Origin: Symbiodinium natans
Lineage: Eukaryota > Sar > Dinophyceae > Suessiales > Symbiodiniaceae
NCBI GenBank assembly: GCA_905221605.1
Contig: CAJNDS010000513.1
Span: 710,682 to 774,681 of the forward strand
DNA length: 64,000 nt
Direction of reading: 5' to 3'
Positions within the stretch are counted from its first letter, which is position 1. Every line of letters starts with the position of its first letter. Below the pieces are notes generated by a model that worked only from the letters and a program-made list of their open reading frames with translations, ran no database searches and had not been told where the DNA came from. Made by a program: the position numbers and the translations under genes. Shown here one piece after another: positions 33,282-46,600 of the stretch.

Positions 33282-34161
33282 ATGCGAATCGTGGTCAACA
33301 GCACTTCTGGCTGATTTGCCTGTTTTGTGCTGTGCCTTGCAGATACGGCTCGTATTGGATGAACAACCAGGCTACCGCCCAGTGGCCGTGTGGCTGTGGG
33401 AGGCATGGTTTGACACATGTTGACAGAGACTTTGCACATTTTAGTGAAATGTAGTGGCATTGCGATGCACTGCGTAGCCTATGTGGTAGCATGTTCAAAT
33501 CACTGGCACTTGGCAGGTGGACGAGGAGTGCTGTTCCATCTGCCGTGTTGCAGTTGCATTGAGAACTGAACGTTAACTGCGAGAGTAGAAAGCAGCACGT
33601 GGCAGCACATGCACATTAGCACATGGCAGCACGTGGCAGCACGTGGCAGCACGTGGCAGCATGTGGTAGCATGTGGCAGCTGATTTCAAGATTGTGTCAC
33701 GAGCCTGGCTGTTACTCAGAATTTACACACCAGCCTTTAGTGTGCTTCAGTCTTCAAGGTATGCCCTTCGATGCATGCTGCCCAGAATGTAAGATGCCAG
33801 GCCTGTCTGAGAGCATGTTCCATGAAGTTCCATGCACCCTGGCAGAGGGAAAGAGAATGACCATATCAGAGGTGACGATTGTCCACCAGTCTGGGGCCCT
33901 GTCCCCAGTACCACGAGACGCAAACAAACAACCAGTGTTGCAGCTGATTGTAGGGCCCATCAATCGCTCTCAGTTGCTTTGTTGTTGAGGAGAATGCGGA
34001 CACCACTTTCACATTCATTGCATCATGAAGTGGTTGCAGAAGGAGCAGAAGCAGCGCACCACCTCGGATAATTTGTGTTTGCTTGCTGCGTGCACTCGCT
34101 GTGAATCCGACGTGATCGAAGGTGCCCCATGTGCCGACGAGAATGGAAGTTTCGCCAATGA
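33282..34161 (+). CDS. ANAPC11: APC11 (ANAPC11), RING-H2 subunit of the anaphase-promoting complex
   Basis: APC11 is the catalytic RING subunit of the APC/C ubiquitin ligase that drives mitotic exit. Exons: an N-terminal part with ATG at 33282, then 33343-33402 (YRPVAVWLWE, GC donor), 33517-33544 (VDEECCSIC, GT donor), 33759-33800 (RMPFDACCPECKMP, GC donor), 33872-33895 (GDDCPPVW, GC donor), about 33990-34057 (GECGHHFHIHCIMKWLQKEQ) and 34122-34161 (CPMCRREWKFRQ, then TGA). The joined order reproduces the APC11 Cys/His ligands, including the CCPxC insert, GHHFHxHC and CPMC. The join between the last two exons and the first exon (MRIVVN) are uncertain. The stop lies about 500 bases upstream of CDC27, a subunit of the same complex, on the same strand. 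The intron at 33545-33758 contains a GCACGTGGCA repeat. Confidence 0.93.
33596..33680. repeat. GCACGTGGCA tandem repeat in an APC11 intron
   Basis: About eight imperfect copies of a 10-bp unit, AGCACGTGGC, within the intron between the ICR and MPFDACC exons of APC11. Confidence 0.9.
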
Positions 34162-34489
34162 TCGTCTGAGCGTCACAAAGCATGCATTCAGACTGTGAGA
34201 CTGTGCGGGAAAGACTTAGTGTTGCAGAGTATCCTGCAACGTTCTGTGCATGTGCAGATCCCCGACAAGATGCGTTCTTAGTCAAGCCTCAAAGTTGTCT
34301 GCACATCACACTGGCCATGGGGTGTCTGCAAGATTTGTGCTTTCGATTCGCGCCACGAATGGAGATTTCATCACGCAGTAGAAGCCCCTTGTTTTTTTGT
34401 CTTTTAAAGTTGTATGGCACCGTGGGGCTCGCCACCCAGCACATCCATATTCTAGATCCCCATAGGTCAATGAAAAAGCACTTAATCCT

Positions 34490-34613
34490 AGGTGGGATAA
34501 GGGGGACCCTTAAAGGGGAACCCCTTCTTAACCCTCTTCTGGCTCTCTTGACAAGGGACCTTATTCAGAGGGTCTATATCTGCAAGGGTCCCCCTAATCC
34601 TATCCCCTACTTA
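34490..34613. mobile_element. Imperfect foldback element upstream of CDC27
   Basis: The left arm, with GGTGGGATAAGGGGGACCCT, and the right arm, with AAGGGTCCCCCTAATCCTAT, are imperfect reverse complements of about 30 bases separated by about 65 bases. The sequence sits between the APC11 stop and the CDC27 start, 53 bases before the ATG. It is a MITE-like relic, or a hairpin in the 5' region of CDC27. Confidence 0.65.
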
Positions 34614-34665
34614 ACGAAGCTCTCCTCGCGAGATGGAGTAAGATGGTTGCTTGTGTGGCGTGACA

Positions 34666-37600
34666 ATGGCAACGCTGCCCTCACTACCCACTGCCTTGCC
34701 GCATCTGGCAGCGTACCAGACTAGATGGATCCAAGATTTGCTTCATCATCATCTCTATCTTGATGCAGTGTTCTTGGCCGAGCGGCTACCCGGCTTTCCA
34801 GACGTGGAAGATGGTACAGTACTAGAGGTCTGGGCGGAAGCCCTACTATCTGCCGGAGAGTACTCTCGCATCCGATGGCAGCTCCAGGGACTTAAGGACA
34901 GATCGCTTTCCCCTCGCGTGCACTACTTGCTCGCTCTTGCTTGCATCAGGCTAGAGCGATATGGCGAGGCAGAGGTTGCTTTATTGTCAGGGAACCTGGA
35001 TCTTGTGGAATCGTGGCGAAATGGACATGTTCAGCCTCTGGAACACGTGGTTGAAGGTGCCGCAGGTACGTACCAGTTGGGTCGGGTGGCAGAAGAAATG
35101 GGTAGAAAGAAGCAAGCCTTGGAATGCTACGCCAGCTGCTTAAAGAAATGTCCATACATGTGGTGCGCCTTCGAGCGGTTTAGCTGGCTGTCACTGTGCC
35201 AGAGGGACAATCACAGGGGACATTCCAAGAACTTTGAGGATCCAAGTCATCCAAGTCTGCCGACTACGGCTCGAATAACTCTGTCACGTGATCCACGCAG
35301 TGTTGGAGACCCAAGCACGGATGTCGTTATCCAGGGATGGATACCACACACTCCACGGAAGAGACGGCGGAGTAGGAGCTCCAAAAAGCGCCAACAGCAG
35401 AGCAAGGCCGGATGCACTCAGATCCACCCTCGAAGACCGCCGCAACAATCCCTAGCAGGTGAACAGGTGATAACAGGTGAGACTGTGACTGCAGGCTCCT
35501 GCATCCGCGGCCTCCCCTTCAGTGTGCTCCGTTCTCTCGCCAAGAAAGTCTGGCGAGCAAAGCTCCGCAGAGCAAAGCTCCGCAGCTTCCTCATCTTATT
35601 GGGAGGATAGAAGACATCTCCCGAAAGCCACGATTCCTTGTCGAGATGTACCCTGAGGCCAGAGTGGAGCTCTCCCCTGCATCGACTCATCCCGAGGCAT
35701 TGACGAAGAGACTGTCTTGTGAAAGGCAGCGGTAGGCAGCGTGTGTCACAGAATCTTAGGCGAAATCTTACATCGACTTAGAGACTGCTTTTGCTTTGGA
35801 CGTCATTTGGATGCGCTTCGGTTCTTTCCTGGATAGGCGCCGGCGCCTGCCAAGCTTGTGCAGGGTCCACAGCACTCCGACAGTATCTGGCGGTACTTCT
35901 GGCAGCGTTTTGGTCCGCGTTTGTAACAGATCGCAATTCCCACGCCCTCCATTTTTGCCTCCATGTTTTCGGAAGCCACTCTTTAGCCACAGCAGCCAAA
36001 ACATGGCGGAGCCATAACATGGCAGCAAAATGGAGGTGGATTCCCGGATCGGCCTAGGATTCGGAACCCGTCCATTAGGTCACATCCCACTCGCACATTT
36101 GCGCTTATTCAGACACCCCGTCGTTCATGGCCCGTTCAACACATCGGAGGCTTGCGAATCTATTTACTCATGCCTGAACAAACACAATCTCTGAAGGAGT
36201 CGATTTGTTTCGGGATTTTTTTTCCGCCTGTGGGTATTTCGGCTCTGTTGGGGGCAGAAGCAAGTGTATCAGTAGCCACTACGAAATGGTAACAGCATGT
36301 TGCTTGAAGAAATCATTATAAATCAAAATGATTTCCTATATGCTTGCATACAGAGCCTCTATTTCCTCGAGGGCTTGCTGAAAAGGAAAACATCTATGTA
36401 TTTGAGAAGGAGAACTTCTATTTAGGCGGAGAGGAGGCAATCTGACGTCCTCCTGCTTGCACCCATCCGTGAAATTCTCGGAAGCCGCTAAGCAGCGCAG
36501 TGAATACTTACATTACTTACAGATGAAATCGCTTCTGCTCCGAGGCTGCCGATCGTCTTCGAGGAGTCTCTTTCCACAAGCAATGGGGAGCAAGCGGAGG
36601 TCGACTGCTCCGTTTGTTCGACTGCCAAAGTTTACTGTGTCTTGCTGATGTAGTTCTTAAGAACCTGCCAGTTGTGCATGTGCATTCTCTACAATCCACT
36701 TGCGCACATCGAAATCGATCAACCTGTTGTGTTTGGTGGTGTGCTTCATGTCTCTCGTCTCTGCACGAACCGCGCCATGTGCAAAGGTCGAGGGGTGATG
36801 CGTATCGCAGCCAGTCCAAGCACAACAGTTTTTCCGAGGCATGCTAACCAGCAAGAAAAACCGAACGACTCTGCGAACTCCAGCCGCAGCGTGCAAGAGG
36901 GACTGGGGCGCAAGTTTGCAAGCGAGCAGCTGCCTTTGGCATCCATCTGCAGCACATTTTGGGGAGCTGAAGGCCCATCATCTGTGTGTGTGTGTGTGTG
37001 TGTGTCATGCTGTGTGTTTCTGGATTTTCCTCCATGTTCTTCCAGTGCCAATGAGCCGGTGAGCCAAACAACACAAGTTGGTTGTGAGATTGATTGTATG
37101 CCAAGAAGAAGGAGAAAGAGTCATTGCTATAGGAGTAGGAGCAGGAGAAGGGGTGAGGGTGGGAGTGTCCGACTCGCACTGCGACAGCGAACTTCTGCTT
37201 TATGAGAGCCGACTAGGCAGTGTCAGAGCCTCACAACAACGCAACAGCGGAGGGAAAGGCGTGTGCGGACACATCGGACTCCAGCAACGGCGGAACAGCG
37301 CAAGGTCAGAGCCGGCCCAGACACGAGCTTTTGCGTTTTCCATCCTGGTAGGTCAGAACACCTGAGAAGGAGACAGCCCAGTCAGTTCGGTCCTTAGACT
37401 TTGTGAAATCCAGCCCTAGCTGTAGGTAATCTGTGCGCTGTAATAGTGCCACTCGGAACTGCAACTATCTCATGCAGTCTCAATGCAGGAGGAGATGGTC
37501 ACCGTGCTCCAAGGAGTTGCAGAGGCCCTCGCACTATGCAGCGGCTGCTTGCGCTCGAGAGACCTGAACAGTAGCTTCAGAGTAGCTTAACCATACTTAA

Positions 37601-40600
37601 ACGAAGCTTCCCTGTTCTCCTTGCTCCCGACTATGTTGCCTTTCAGGAAAGAGTCAGAATGGACCCAGGATGTTAAACCGTATGTCCGTAGGGCAGGTGT
37701 ATCAGGTGTGAATTCGGTCTCTGGCTCACAATGTGACCCGTCGAGGCGCTGCATGCCATGCAGGGTTTCCATTGCCAAGATGTCGCTGCCTGAGCTCTCT
37801 GGAGTTTGATGCTACTAGTGACACAACTTGCTGAACTAAGGCTCTTGACATTCTCAGCAAGCTGCCGATGCAAGAGCAAGAGTCAGCTGTCTGCCAGGAC
37901 AGCAGCGGAACTTCTGTCCTGATGCTCTGCTGCAACCATCACAGTACTGATGAGCCTGTTGGCCGGATCAGGATCTAGCTGCTCGCTGTAATTTCGAACT
38001 CCAGAACTACAAGGATGCAGCGCGTATTTACAAGCCGCTGGCTTACGTGGGCTCCGGCCAGTTTGCAGTGCGATGATGTCTTAGACCCTTAGAGCTGCGC
38101 AGGCAGTGCTTCGCCCGACACAAATTCCACTCATCATTGGGGGTGGAGCACGCCCGCCAACAAGACCGTTAGTCCATGTGCTTATGTAGATCTCTTCGTT
38201 GCTGTAGTTCTCGGCTCTTGCAGGTACTACTCGACTGCGCTGTGGCATCTGGGGGACCGGGCGGCCATCAGTGGACATGCCTAGCAGAGCATTTTAATTT
38301 GCATTGCAGGAACTCGGAACACGTATAAGGGGTCAGGCAGAGACAACAGTAGCCATATTGAACACAAATGCTGTTGGACTCTAGCCGAGCCATGCGAACA
38401 AATCCAAACAGATGTGCAGCGGCGCGCTTGTTTGCGTCTTTTCCCCGCTCGGTTCCTGCAGGACCGTTTGGAACTGGGCCTCCTGGCACGACAAGTCCTG
38501 GAGCGGATGTCTTATGATGATTCCACGGCACATTCCATCCTTGCCCTCTCAAGCTTGTGAGGTCGAGTCGGCAACAGCCACAGGCTCGAAACTCGATGAA
38601 ACCCGGATTCTTTTTGGAGTTGTTCTAGACACCCCTGTTCTCTACGGCCGCAAGTCTGTGTCAGAGCGGTATTAAAGTCGAGCAGTTAAGATGTGCAGGC
38701 GTGGTGTGTTGTGGGCAACAGCCTCAGCCTCGAGAAAGAGCACGAAAAGGCCTTGAGAACGTCAAGCTGTCGAGTTCACTTGTGTGCTGTCGAGTTCACT
38801 GGTATTGATGTGATGTTTTATGCTGATTGCGACTTGCGCTTAGGCTATCAAGCCTGTACTTATTCTGTATAGTTGACACAAAACCTGCAGAAGATGCATC
38901 TAGCGCAACCTTACAGACATCATTCAAGTCCGGTTGTAGAGCACTGTTCTTTGCAGCCGTAAGCAAGCTTGAAGACAGCCGTTTGCCTGGACTGCAAGCA
39001 CACGCTGTGTCATGCACTCGAGCCTTCGATACTGAACATGGGCTCAGCCGGCATGTTTTTTTAGCATGCACTTCACAGAGCATTGATGCGCTCGGAACAT
39101 TCAGCATCTCGAGAAGGCTGCTGCTGCGCCTCCCGTGAGAACGCAGAGAGTGGAGCTTGGATGGTCCATGTTGGCCGAGTGATAAACATGTGGACAGGCA
39201 GAAGTGCAACAGAGCATCCTGAGATGTCTAAGGTTTGAGGAGCCGCTGCGCAGCTGAGCGAAATTTTCGGCTTGGCAGATGCCCATAGCTGTAAAATCCA
39301 GGACGAGTCCAGGGGTGTGACTATGATCCTCTGCTGCCAAGGCATCCGAGCGAATCCTGGTCCTCCATCAGCGCGTTGCTGGCCCAACGGAATATTGCAA
39401 CGTCAATTAAAGTCAGCCTGCGAGCACGTGGCCACTTGTCCGGCCAGTGAGGAAGATGCACCGACCTCCCGTGCTGCCTCGTTTTCGTTGCAGTTCTTGT
39501 CTGTCTCGAACTGAGCCCCGTTGAGTGTACATGGATTCGGGGTTCCACGGGCTTCAGCATCGTAGCAGCTACTCAGGCAACGCCATTCTCTTGGACTTCT
39601 TTGGGAAAGTCGGAGACCTCAGGCTTGCTCGGAAGCTTGAGCATCTTTGGCATGGTAGAGCAGAGTATAGCATAGTACAACATCTTGTATTTGTTGTTGT
39701 GTGCGACAGAAGGCGCATAGATCACGGACGTGACCATGATGGCAACCTCTGTGGTCTCAGCAGTCAAGCCGCCAGGCCATGGAGAATTAGAGCTCTAGTG
39801 ACTCGAGTTTCTCACTGCTCCCTTCGTTTCACGCAACTCTCTCGTCTAAGTGCGTGCCATGATGTGGTGCCGAACGATGCATGCATCTCGTGAGGGCCTA
39901 CGCATTCTACCCGGACTTGGAGACCGATTTCGCCAAGGACGAAAAGTCACACAGCATGAGAAACCACTGTATGTTCCCAACCTGATTATTGATTATCCTT
40001 TTGCTTAAAGGCGGTTCACCGTGCTCCCCCTGCCGGGTTGCGGGCAGTGTTCCAGGTCATGGGGTGGCACGTACTGTTTTCCGCTCAGCACAATGTTCCG
40101 CGTGGCCAGCGGGGATGGTCATGACCATCCCCAAAGCCAAAAAAGGGTCACCCTCGAAAAGATTTGCCTAGGACCGCCCAAACATATCTCCGGGGGGGGG
40201 GGGGGAGCGAGGTTCCCGCCCTTCGCCTTAAGGCCTGAACTTCTTGTCTTGCCGCCGAACAAACAACAGCGAGTCAAGGTGACCCGTTGGCAACCCATCA
40301 CAGAGTTTGTTATGTTTGTTTCGGGCGGCGTTTCGTAGGCAACCGAAAAAAGGTTTACATAGATGGAGCTCGGCTTGGCTTCTTTGCTTCTCTGGACTGG
40401 TTGTCTCAAAGCTTGCTTTGTTGCTTGCTTTAGATTGCAGCCCTGCTAGAAACAACCGCCCTGACAACAAGTTTTCCAGATTGGGGGGAAACTGAGTGAA
40501 CCCGGAGCACTTCACGCTTCAATCATGGATTAGTAAGTTAAAAAACTAGACTTCTGGCCGATCGCAGTGGGCCCCACGATCTGCATGTATGGATCCCACA

Positions 40601-43600
40601 TGGCACCCAGCGGAGATTTGCAATGTTTTTTTATCGGATTGGCGCCCCTGTACGTTGTAGCAGCGTCTCCTTCAAAACACGCAAGATGTCGGACATTGTT
40701 TGCAAAAGCTTTCTGCCGCGCAGGACCAAACACTGCGGCAGCGGTATGGCATTTGCGTTCCAGCGTGCCAGGTGCCTGGTGACGATGCAAGGGGGAGGGC
40801 TCGAGAAACGAGCGTTGACACCTTCTCCACGTCTCATCTTTTCTTCCAACTTCCCAAGGGAACACATGTGCGATCAATGTACAATGAGCTCAGCGTGAGT
40901 TCGCTGTGATGAGCCTTTCAGGCCCAACGGTGGGAAGCACCGTCCAGGACTATGGTGGAAAAATGTGTCTCGACTGATACACGGAAGCTACAAGTGTCTG
41001 GTAGCTGCTGTTAGGTTGTCCTAAACAAGCGCGGGCCGTTGCAATGTTGAGGCGACAGCCCGACTGGGTGGTTCTACAGCATCGTGCTGAGTGTCAAAGT
41101 ATGTGCTCGCTTCATTTGAGGACGTTTGATTGAGGCGTGTAGCTGTAGCTAGCAGCTGTGGTGGCTATTCGCGGTTGTTGACAGAGAAAGTCAGGCCATC
41201 ATTTCCAATCTTTGGGCGTCCGTGGCCTGGCATCGTGCTGATAATGCCGCGAGCTTTGACTGAAGCTTGCAGATGTTTGTATGATCAGGTTGTGTACCAT
41301 ATCAGCAACCCGCCGTTCAAAGCAGCACGGCGCAGCGCACACAGACCTTCGGTGTCTGTGGAGTTGCAGAAGTTAACAACTCAGTGCTACGGTGTCGAGG
41401 TTATGTGCTTCGCCAGCATGTGAGCCCGTTGTCGGAGCTCCGTCCAAACCAGAACAGGCTCCTTGATAGTGTTGCTGACGTTAAACGTGGTGGCTTCGCT
41501 GGCTTGCGTCACTGGCTTCAAAACAAAGAAGGCGAGAACCACAATAGTGCCAACGGCGCAGGTGTGTGGCCTGAAGAGGGATGGGACGGAGCGCCTCGTG
41601 CTTAAGAGCTGCAAAGAGTTTACCGATGCTTCTGCACGTGAAGGACAAGTACTGGCTTCTAGAGCGGCCTGACACCTCCATCGAAGATGGCTGGAGTCTG
41701 GTGCTGAAGTCCATGTCTGCACTATTATTGTCAGCAAATCAAACAAGATATTCCTTCTTCCTTGTGGCCGTGGCCTTTGGTTCAACGAAGGAGCCGAAGG
41801 AGCTGATAGCGCTCTGATCACTGCTGGGCACTTGGCCGTTTTCAGCTGTTTTCGGCATCTTTTGCGATGGCCCCACTGCACCGCATCGCACCTCCAAAGG
41901 GTTGCTTAAAGTCATAACATCTTGTGTGTACCATCGTGCGTGCGCCCTGGGGCTGGGGGAAATCCATTCCAAACGAGATCTGCGAATAAGCATGAACCTA
42001 CCTTAAACCGTTGAAGTTGTATATCTCTGCGCATGCACGCGGGAGAGCCGCTCCGAACGTCAACCTGCGCAGTGTGGCACGGCTAGACCAATCAGCAGTC
42101 ACTCTCACCAGCTCGCGTGAGCCTCGTGTGGACCCTGGTTTCAACATACCATAACATCACGACATTGTGATTGCTACTGTCTCGTGTCTGAAAACTCGTG
42201 CGCATCGTGCGTAGTTGTTCAACTGGCAAAGTTTTGAGGGTTCCGGACATAGTTAATTGAGGTGCGCGCTCGGGAACTCGCTTCGCGACTTGTATGGCTC
42301 CACGTCGCGCGTTGTGACGTCGCGTTGTGGCGCATGACAAGGTTGTGTCACGACTTCGCCTGCGATGGCGTGACATTACACTACGCTTTGCAGTGATGCC
42401 TCTACCACATGCCTACCAGTAGTAGTTCTACCTAGGCCTGTTTTGTTTAGCCTCGCCTTTCACGATCTCCGAAGCACGTCGTGGGATCCTGTCATGGGCT
42501 CCGACGCATCACCGAGCCCTTGTCATTCATGGAGCAGGCATGGTTCAGCATGACCGTTGTTCGGGAGGATTGGGAGGGTGCTAGATCTGTTCGGACCCCT
42601 TCCTCCTGGAGTCCTGGAGCCTAGGCCAGGGCGACTATGTCTGGCACAGCTCCGTCCAAGGCCTGGCCTTGACAGTGTTTCATGGCGCTTCAGATCCCCC
42701 AAAGCTTCCTTGCAGGCGGCGTCTTGCCGACAAAAGCTAAGACGTGAAGCTGATGTGGTCATCAGGCAAATGAAGATGCTCATTGCGTAGAGTGCTTGAA
42801 AAGTCACTGATTGAGTTAGCTCTGTTGTCGCTGAGCAACTCGGATATTTGCTGTTGCCTCACATGGGGAAAGGCCTTTGAATGACAGCGCGGGGCTTATC
42901 TCGTTTGTTTCGCATGCGACATTGCAGATTATCAGATTGTCCGCACTGCAAGGTTTGGCCTACAACCTTCTCACTTCTGTCACGAGTCCGGAGCTATGTG
43001 TAGGCATGTTGTGACAGGCGTTGTATATGACCATCCTCACCCCGAAAAGCCTCACATTGGCTTGCTAGAAGGCCCGGTGTACTCTGCCGGAAACTCCATC
43101 ATGGACAACGGCGCCCGGAACTCACGAAACTGGTCATTGAACATCTTGAACGCAAGAGCAAGGCGGACCGCATGCACCGTGCATTGTTCGGAGGCTTTGA
43201 TCCTTGGCCTGGGAGTTGGAATCTTAATCTTCCTTGTGCGGCAGTGCGGCAGCATAATATGAAGCGACCGCGCGGCAAGGTTGCAGGTTCAACTTTACTA
43301 TCTGTGATGATCATGCTCATGTCCTGCGCTCAGACACATATGTTGAGTTTGTGAGGGAAACCTCCCCTCAGGGAGCGTCGTTCATTTAGTCCTCACGATG
43401 TGAGGCTAGAGGCCTATCAGTCTGCGGTTGGCGGGTGTGTGTGGTCAAATTTGAGCGTTTGCGAGTCTTGTTTCCCATTGTGGACTTGGAAATGGCGTGC
43501 TTCTCCGTTTTGGCCTCTTATCAAGGCTTTTTGCGGCTCTGCTCGGGCGGGCTCTTGGGTGATAAGGGGGTGGCCATGCTGATGCTGCCCTTTTGCATTT

Positions 43601-46600
43601 TCTGGCTGCAGACGTACGCTGGCTGGAAAGAGCTGTTACTGTAGCGTGCAAAACTGAACCATCCGCCAAGAATCACCACTTGCGGCAAAAAACATGTGAG
43701 CGCCCAGCCACAGCGGCAGTCCGCCGACATAGAACTTTCGTCCCCGTGGCTCTCAAGTTCCTCGGGGGGGCTTACCATGGCTTCTACTTGAGGGCCAGAG
43801 AGTGTTCCGGTGCTCTGCCTGGAACCAAGGTTTCCAATATGGGCGCCACCAGTACTGTCCGAGACCATGAGACTTCAGCATGCTCAAACTGAAATCGGCG
43901 GGCAGCACTCAGGCTTGCGCTGCTGGTCGTGGTGTTTGTGGCCCTCATCCTGGCAGACTATGTGCCCTGACCATAACGACGATAAGGGCTCTGATCGGAC
44001 AGATGCAGTTGATGCATGTTGACGCAAAGTTGGTCAGCAGGTTCTCTTTGTCCAGGGAGGCATTGTCAGTGGCAGGCAGGCTTCCCGCAATCGATTTCTA
44101 GATGCTGAAGTTCTGAAACTGTGCCGAATTCCGGGAGTTCCTGACCTCCCGAAGCCATTGCACAGCTGCAGTGCTGACGTATAGGACTGGAGCTCAACTG
44201 CAGTCGCCTCGCCCTTATGGTGTGTTTGGTCTTCTGGTCATGTAGCTGGGCAGGTGCTTCTTGGGACACTTGATTGCAGCAGAAAGCAGCTCAGACTCTC
44301 ACCGACGCGCACAACGATTGCTGCATGCGGATCTGCGAATCCCATAATCCTAAAAAAACCTAAACTCGCCATCCTAACCCCCAGAATTCGCCATCCGAAA
44401 TCCAAAAGAAGATCCGAAACCCGCCATGCTAACCCCCAAACTCAACCCTACATTCCACAATCTCAAGAAATCCAGCTCAACTGCAGCAGTCCAGCGCCGA
44501 CGTGCTGCGTCTTGCTGACCGCCCACTGAAACCACTTTTGCTAGCTGTGAGATGATGTCGGATGCGTTTGTTGCCCGAGGTTCTTGTCAAGCTTGTCAAT
44601 TACGGTGCCTTCTGCGGCAGAAAGCCTGCTCGAGCCGCAGTCTGTTGGGATTCCTACTCACGTGCCGAGAGTAATTGTAGTGTTGGCCCCGTGTAGGCTT
44701 GGTCGGAAACCGTGCCATAGCATGATAGAAGAACTCTGTGCCTTTGCCATCCAAAATGGCTGAGGCTCACGCAGGCCAGCAGCAACCAGGCCACAATGCA
44801 GCGATGACCTTAGATGCCTGAGCTCCTTGGAAACATTACGCGGGTCATCAACGCGAGGTGGTTTGCAGTGAGCGGCTGCCTGCTGGCAGTAATCATCATG
44901 CTGCTGGCGTGTACTGTTGTGACCTTACATGTATCATCTTGTATCACGTGAATGCCAGATGTTTGGATGTTGTCTTTGTTGCTTGTGCTTGTGGCCCCTG
45001 CCCGTTTTCACACTCAGGTGCTGTCGCTGGCAAAGCAGTTCAGAGTCGTCATCGCCTTGCTCAGCGAGGCAATGGTAGCGTGCAGCGGACAGAACACGTC
45101 ACAGGGCCGTGCTAGCCAGTGCTAGCTCCTCCCCCTACTGGCCAACCAGATCAATCTCGACTGCTTCAGAAGACTGTCAGAGCTTTAACCACAGAGTTTG
45201 ACGGAATGTCTGTGACAGTGTAATTGTCTTCCTCGGAGAAATTGGAAATCTCCGTCTGCGGTGCAGGGAGGCATGCGGTCTAACGTGTTTACGAACCCAA
45301 GCGCATGAGCAGCGAACGGGCAGGCTGGCAACATGGTCCGCAGAGTGCCGTCACTGCTGGCGCTGCCGATAATTTTGTTGATCAGCCTTGCCAATGCCTC
45401 AGTCAGGAGTATTTTAGTATTTTCATGTCTTTGCCTTGTTCGGGCTGATCATCTCGAGATTGCAAGGTACTGCACTTAATGAACCACAGGGGAAAACTCG
45501 AGTGTCGACTAAAGCAGAAGCTTCTTCTCAGAAAGATTTGTTTATGTTCAATTCGCATGTTGTTCTGTCCTAGCGTAGGGCAGCTTGTGGTGCAGCTTCG
45601 CTTCGACCTGCTTGTGGGGGTCACTTCCTCTCTTGGTTTGATCCCGTTGTCAGGAGAAGCAACAGACATAAGTTTATCATGGTACATCATGGTATGTCTC
45701 TCAGCCCAGGCACTGTTTGCTTCCCTGCTGATGCTCGGCTTGCTTGGCGTGGCCACCGCTTCAGAGGAGCAGGTGACAAAGCCACTGGTTTCCTCAGCAC
45801 ATGTACGGCTACCAATCAAAGGCGCAGCAAAGGCACAGTATCGTTGGGAGGTTGAGAGCATGCTTGGCAGCTTGAACATCCACAGCAGCGAGGCGTGTGG
45901 GCTCCATTCGTGCTCCGAATTGCTCAGCAGGAGTATCGCTTGTAACTTAGTATCGCATGCACAGGCTGTTCGACACTTTCAGGAAGGTGCAGCCGAAGCC
46001 TTGGCCCATTAGACAGGATGTTGAGTGCATGTTGGTGCACTCAGTTCCGCTCTTTGCTTAGCTGTGCTTAGCTGCGACTTTACAACTTTACGACTTGTGA
46101 GTTCCTGCAACAGGCGGCCGTCCTCATCGTAAGCTTCATTTGGTTGTATTTCTTCCATGCGCCAGGCTCAACTTGAGCTTCGCACGCTATCCGAAGTTTC
46201 ACGAGTTGCACAGCATTAGCATTCCGCCTTGTGCCTCCGAGGTTGCTGTATACCACAATACGATAGCGTCGCTGACAGAGTGTCTGATTCGATTTGGTTG
46301 GAATCTTGATGGGCCACGCCGTGTGCTTGATTTTGTGGGCACTAGAGGCTAACAGTGTCCAGATGGTACTTTCGAGGGGATTTGCAGGCCTGACAACCTC
46401 ATAATGACAGCGAAAGTGCTCTTTGTCTCATTGCGAACTTCTTGACGACCTTTCAAATGGCAGGAACATCACCTGTGTCCATCTGTCGGAGGCTGTCAGG
46501 TTGCCCAGTGCCTTGACAGCTGGCTGTATCTTGCTATGCGCGCCCTGACGCATGCGCGCTGATTCTTTGCACCACTCGTCGTTCTGTCTGTAATGTCTGT

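Noticed and set aside
33754-33963. - strand open frame opposite APC11
   Set aside because: It is the complement of APC11 exons 3 and 4, which are firmly identified on the + strand.
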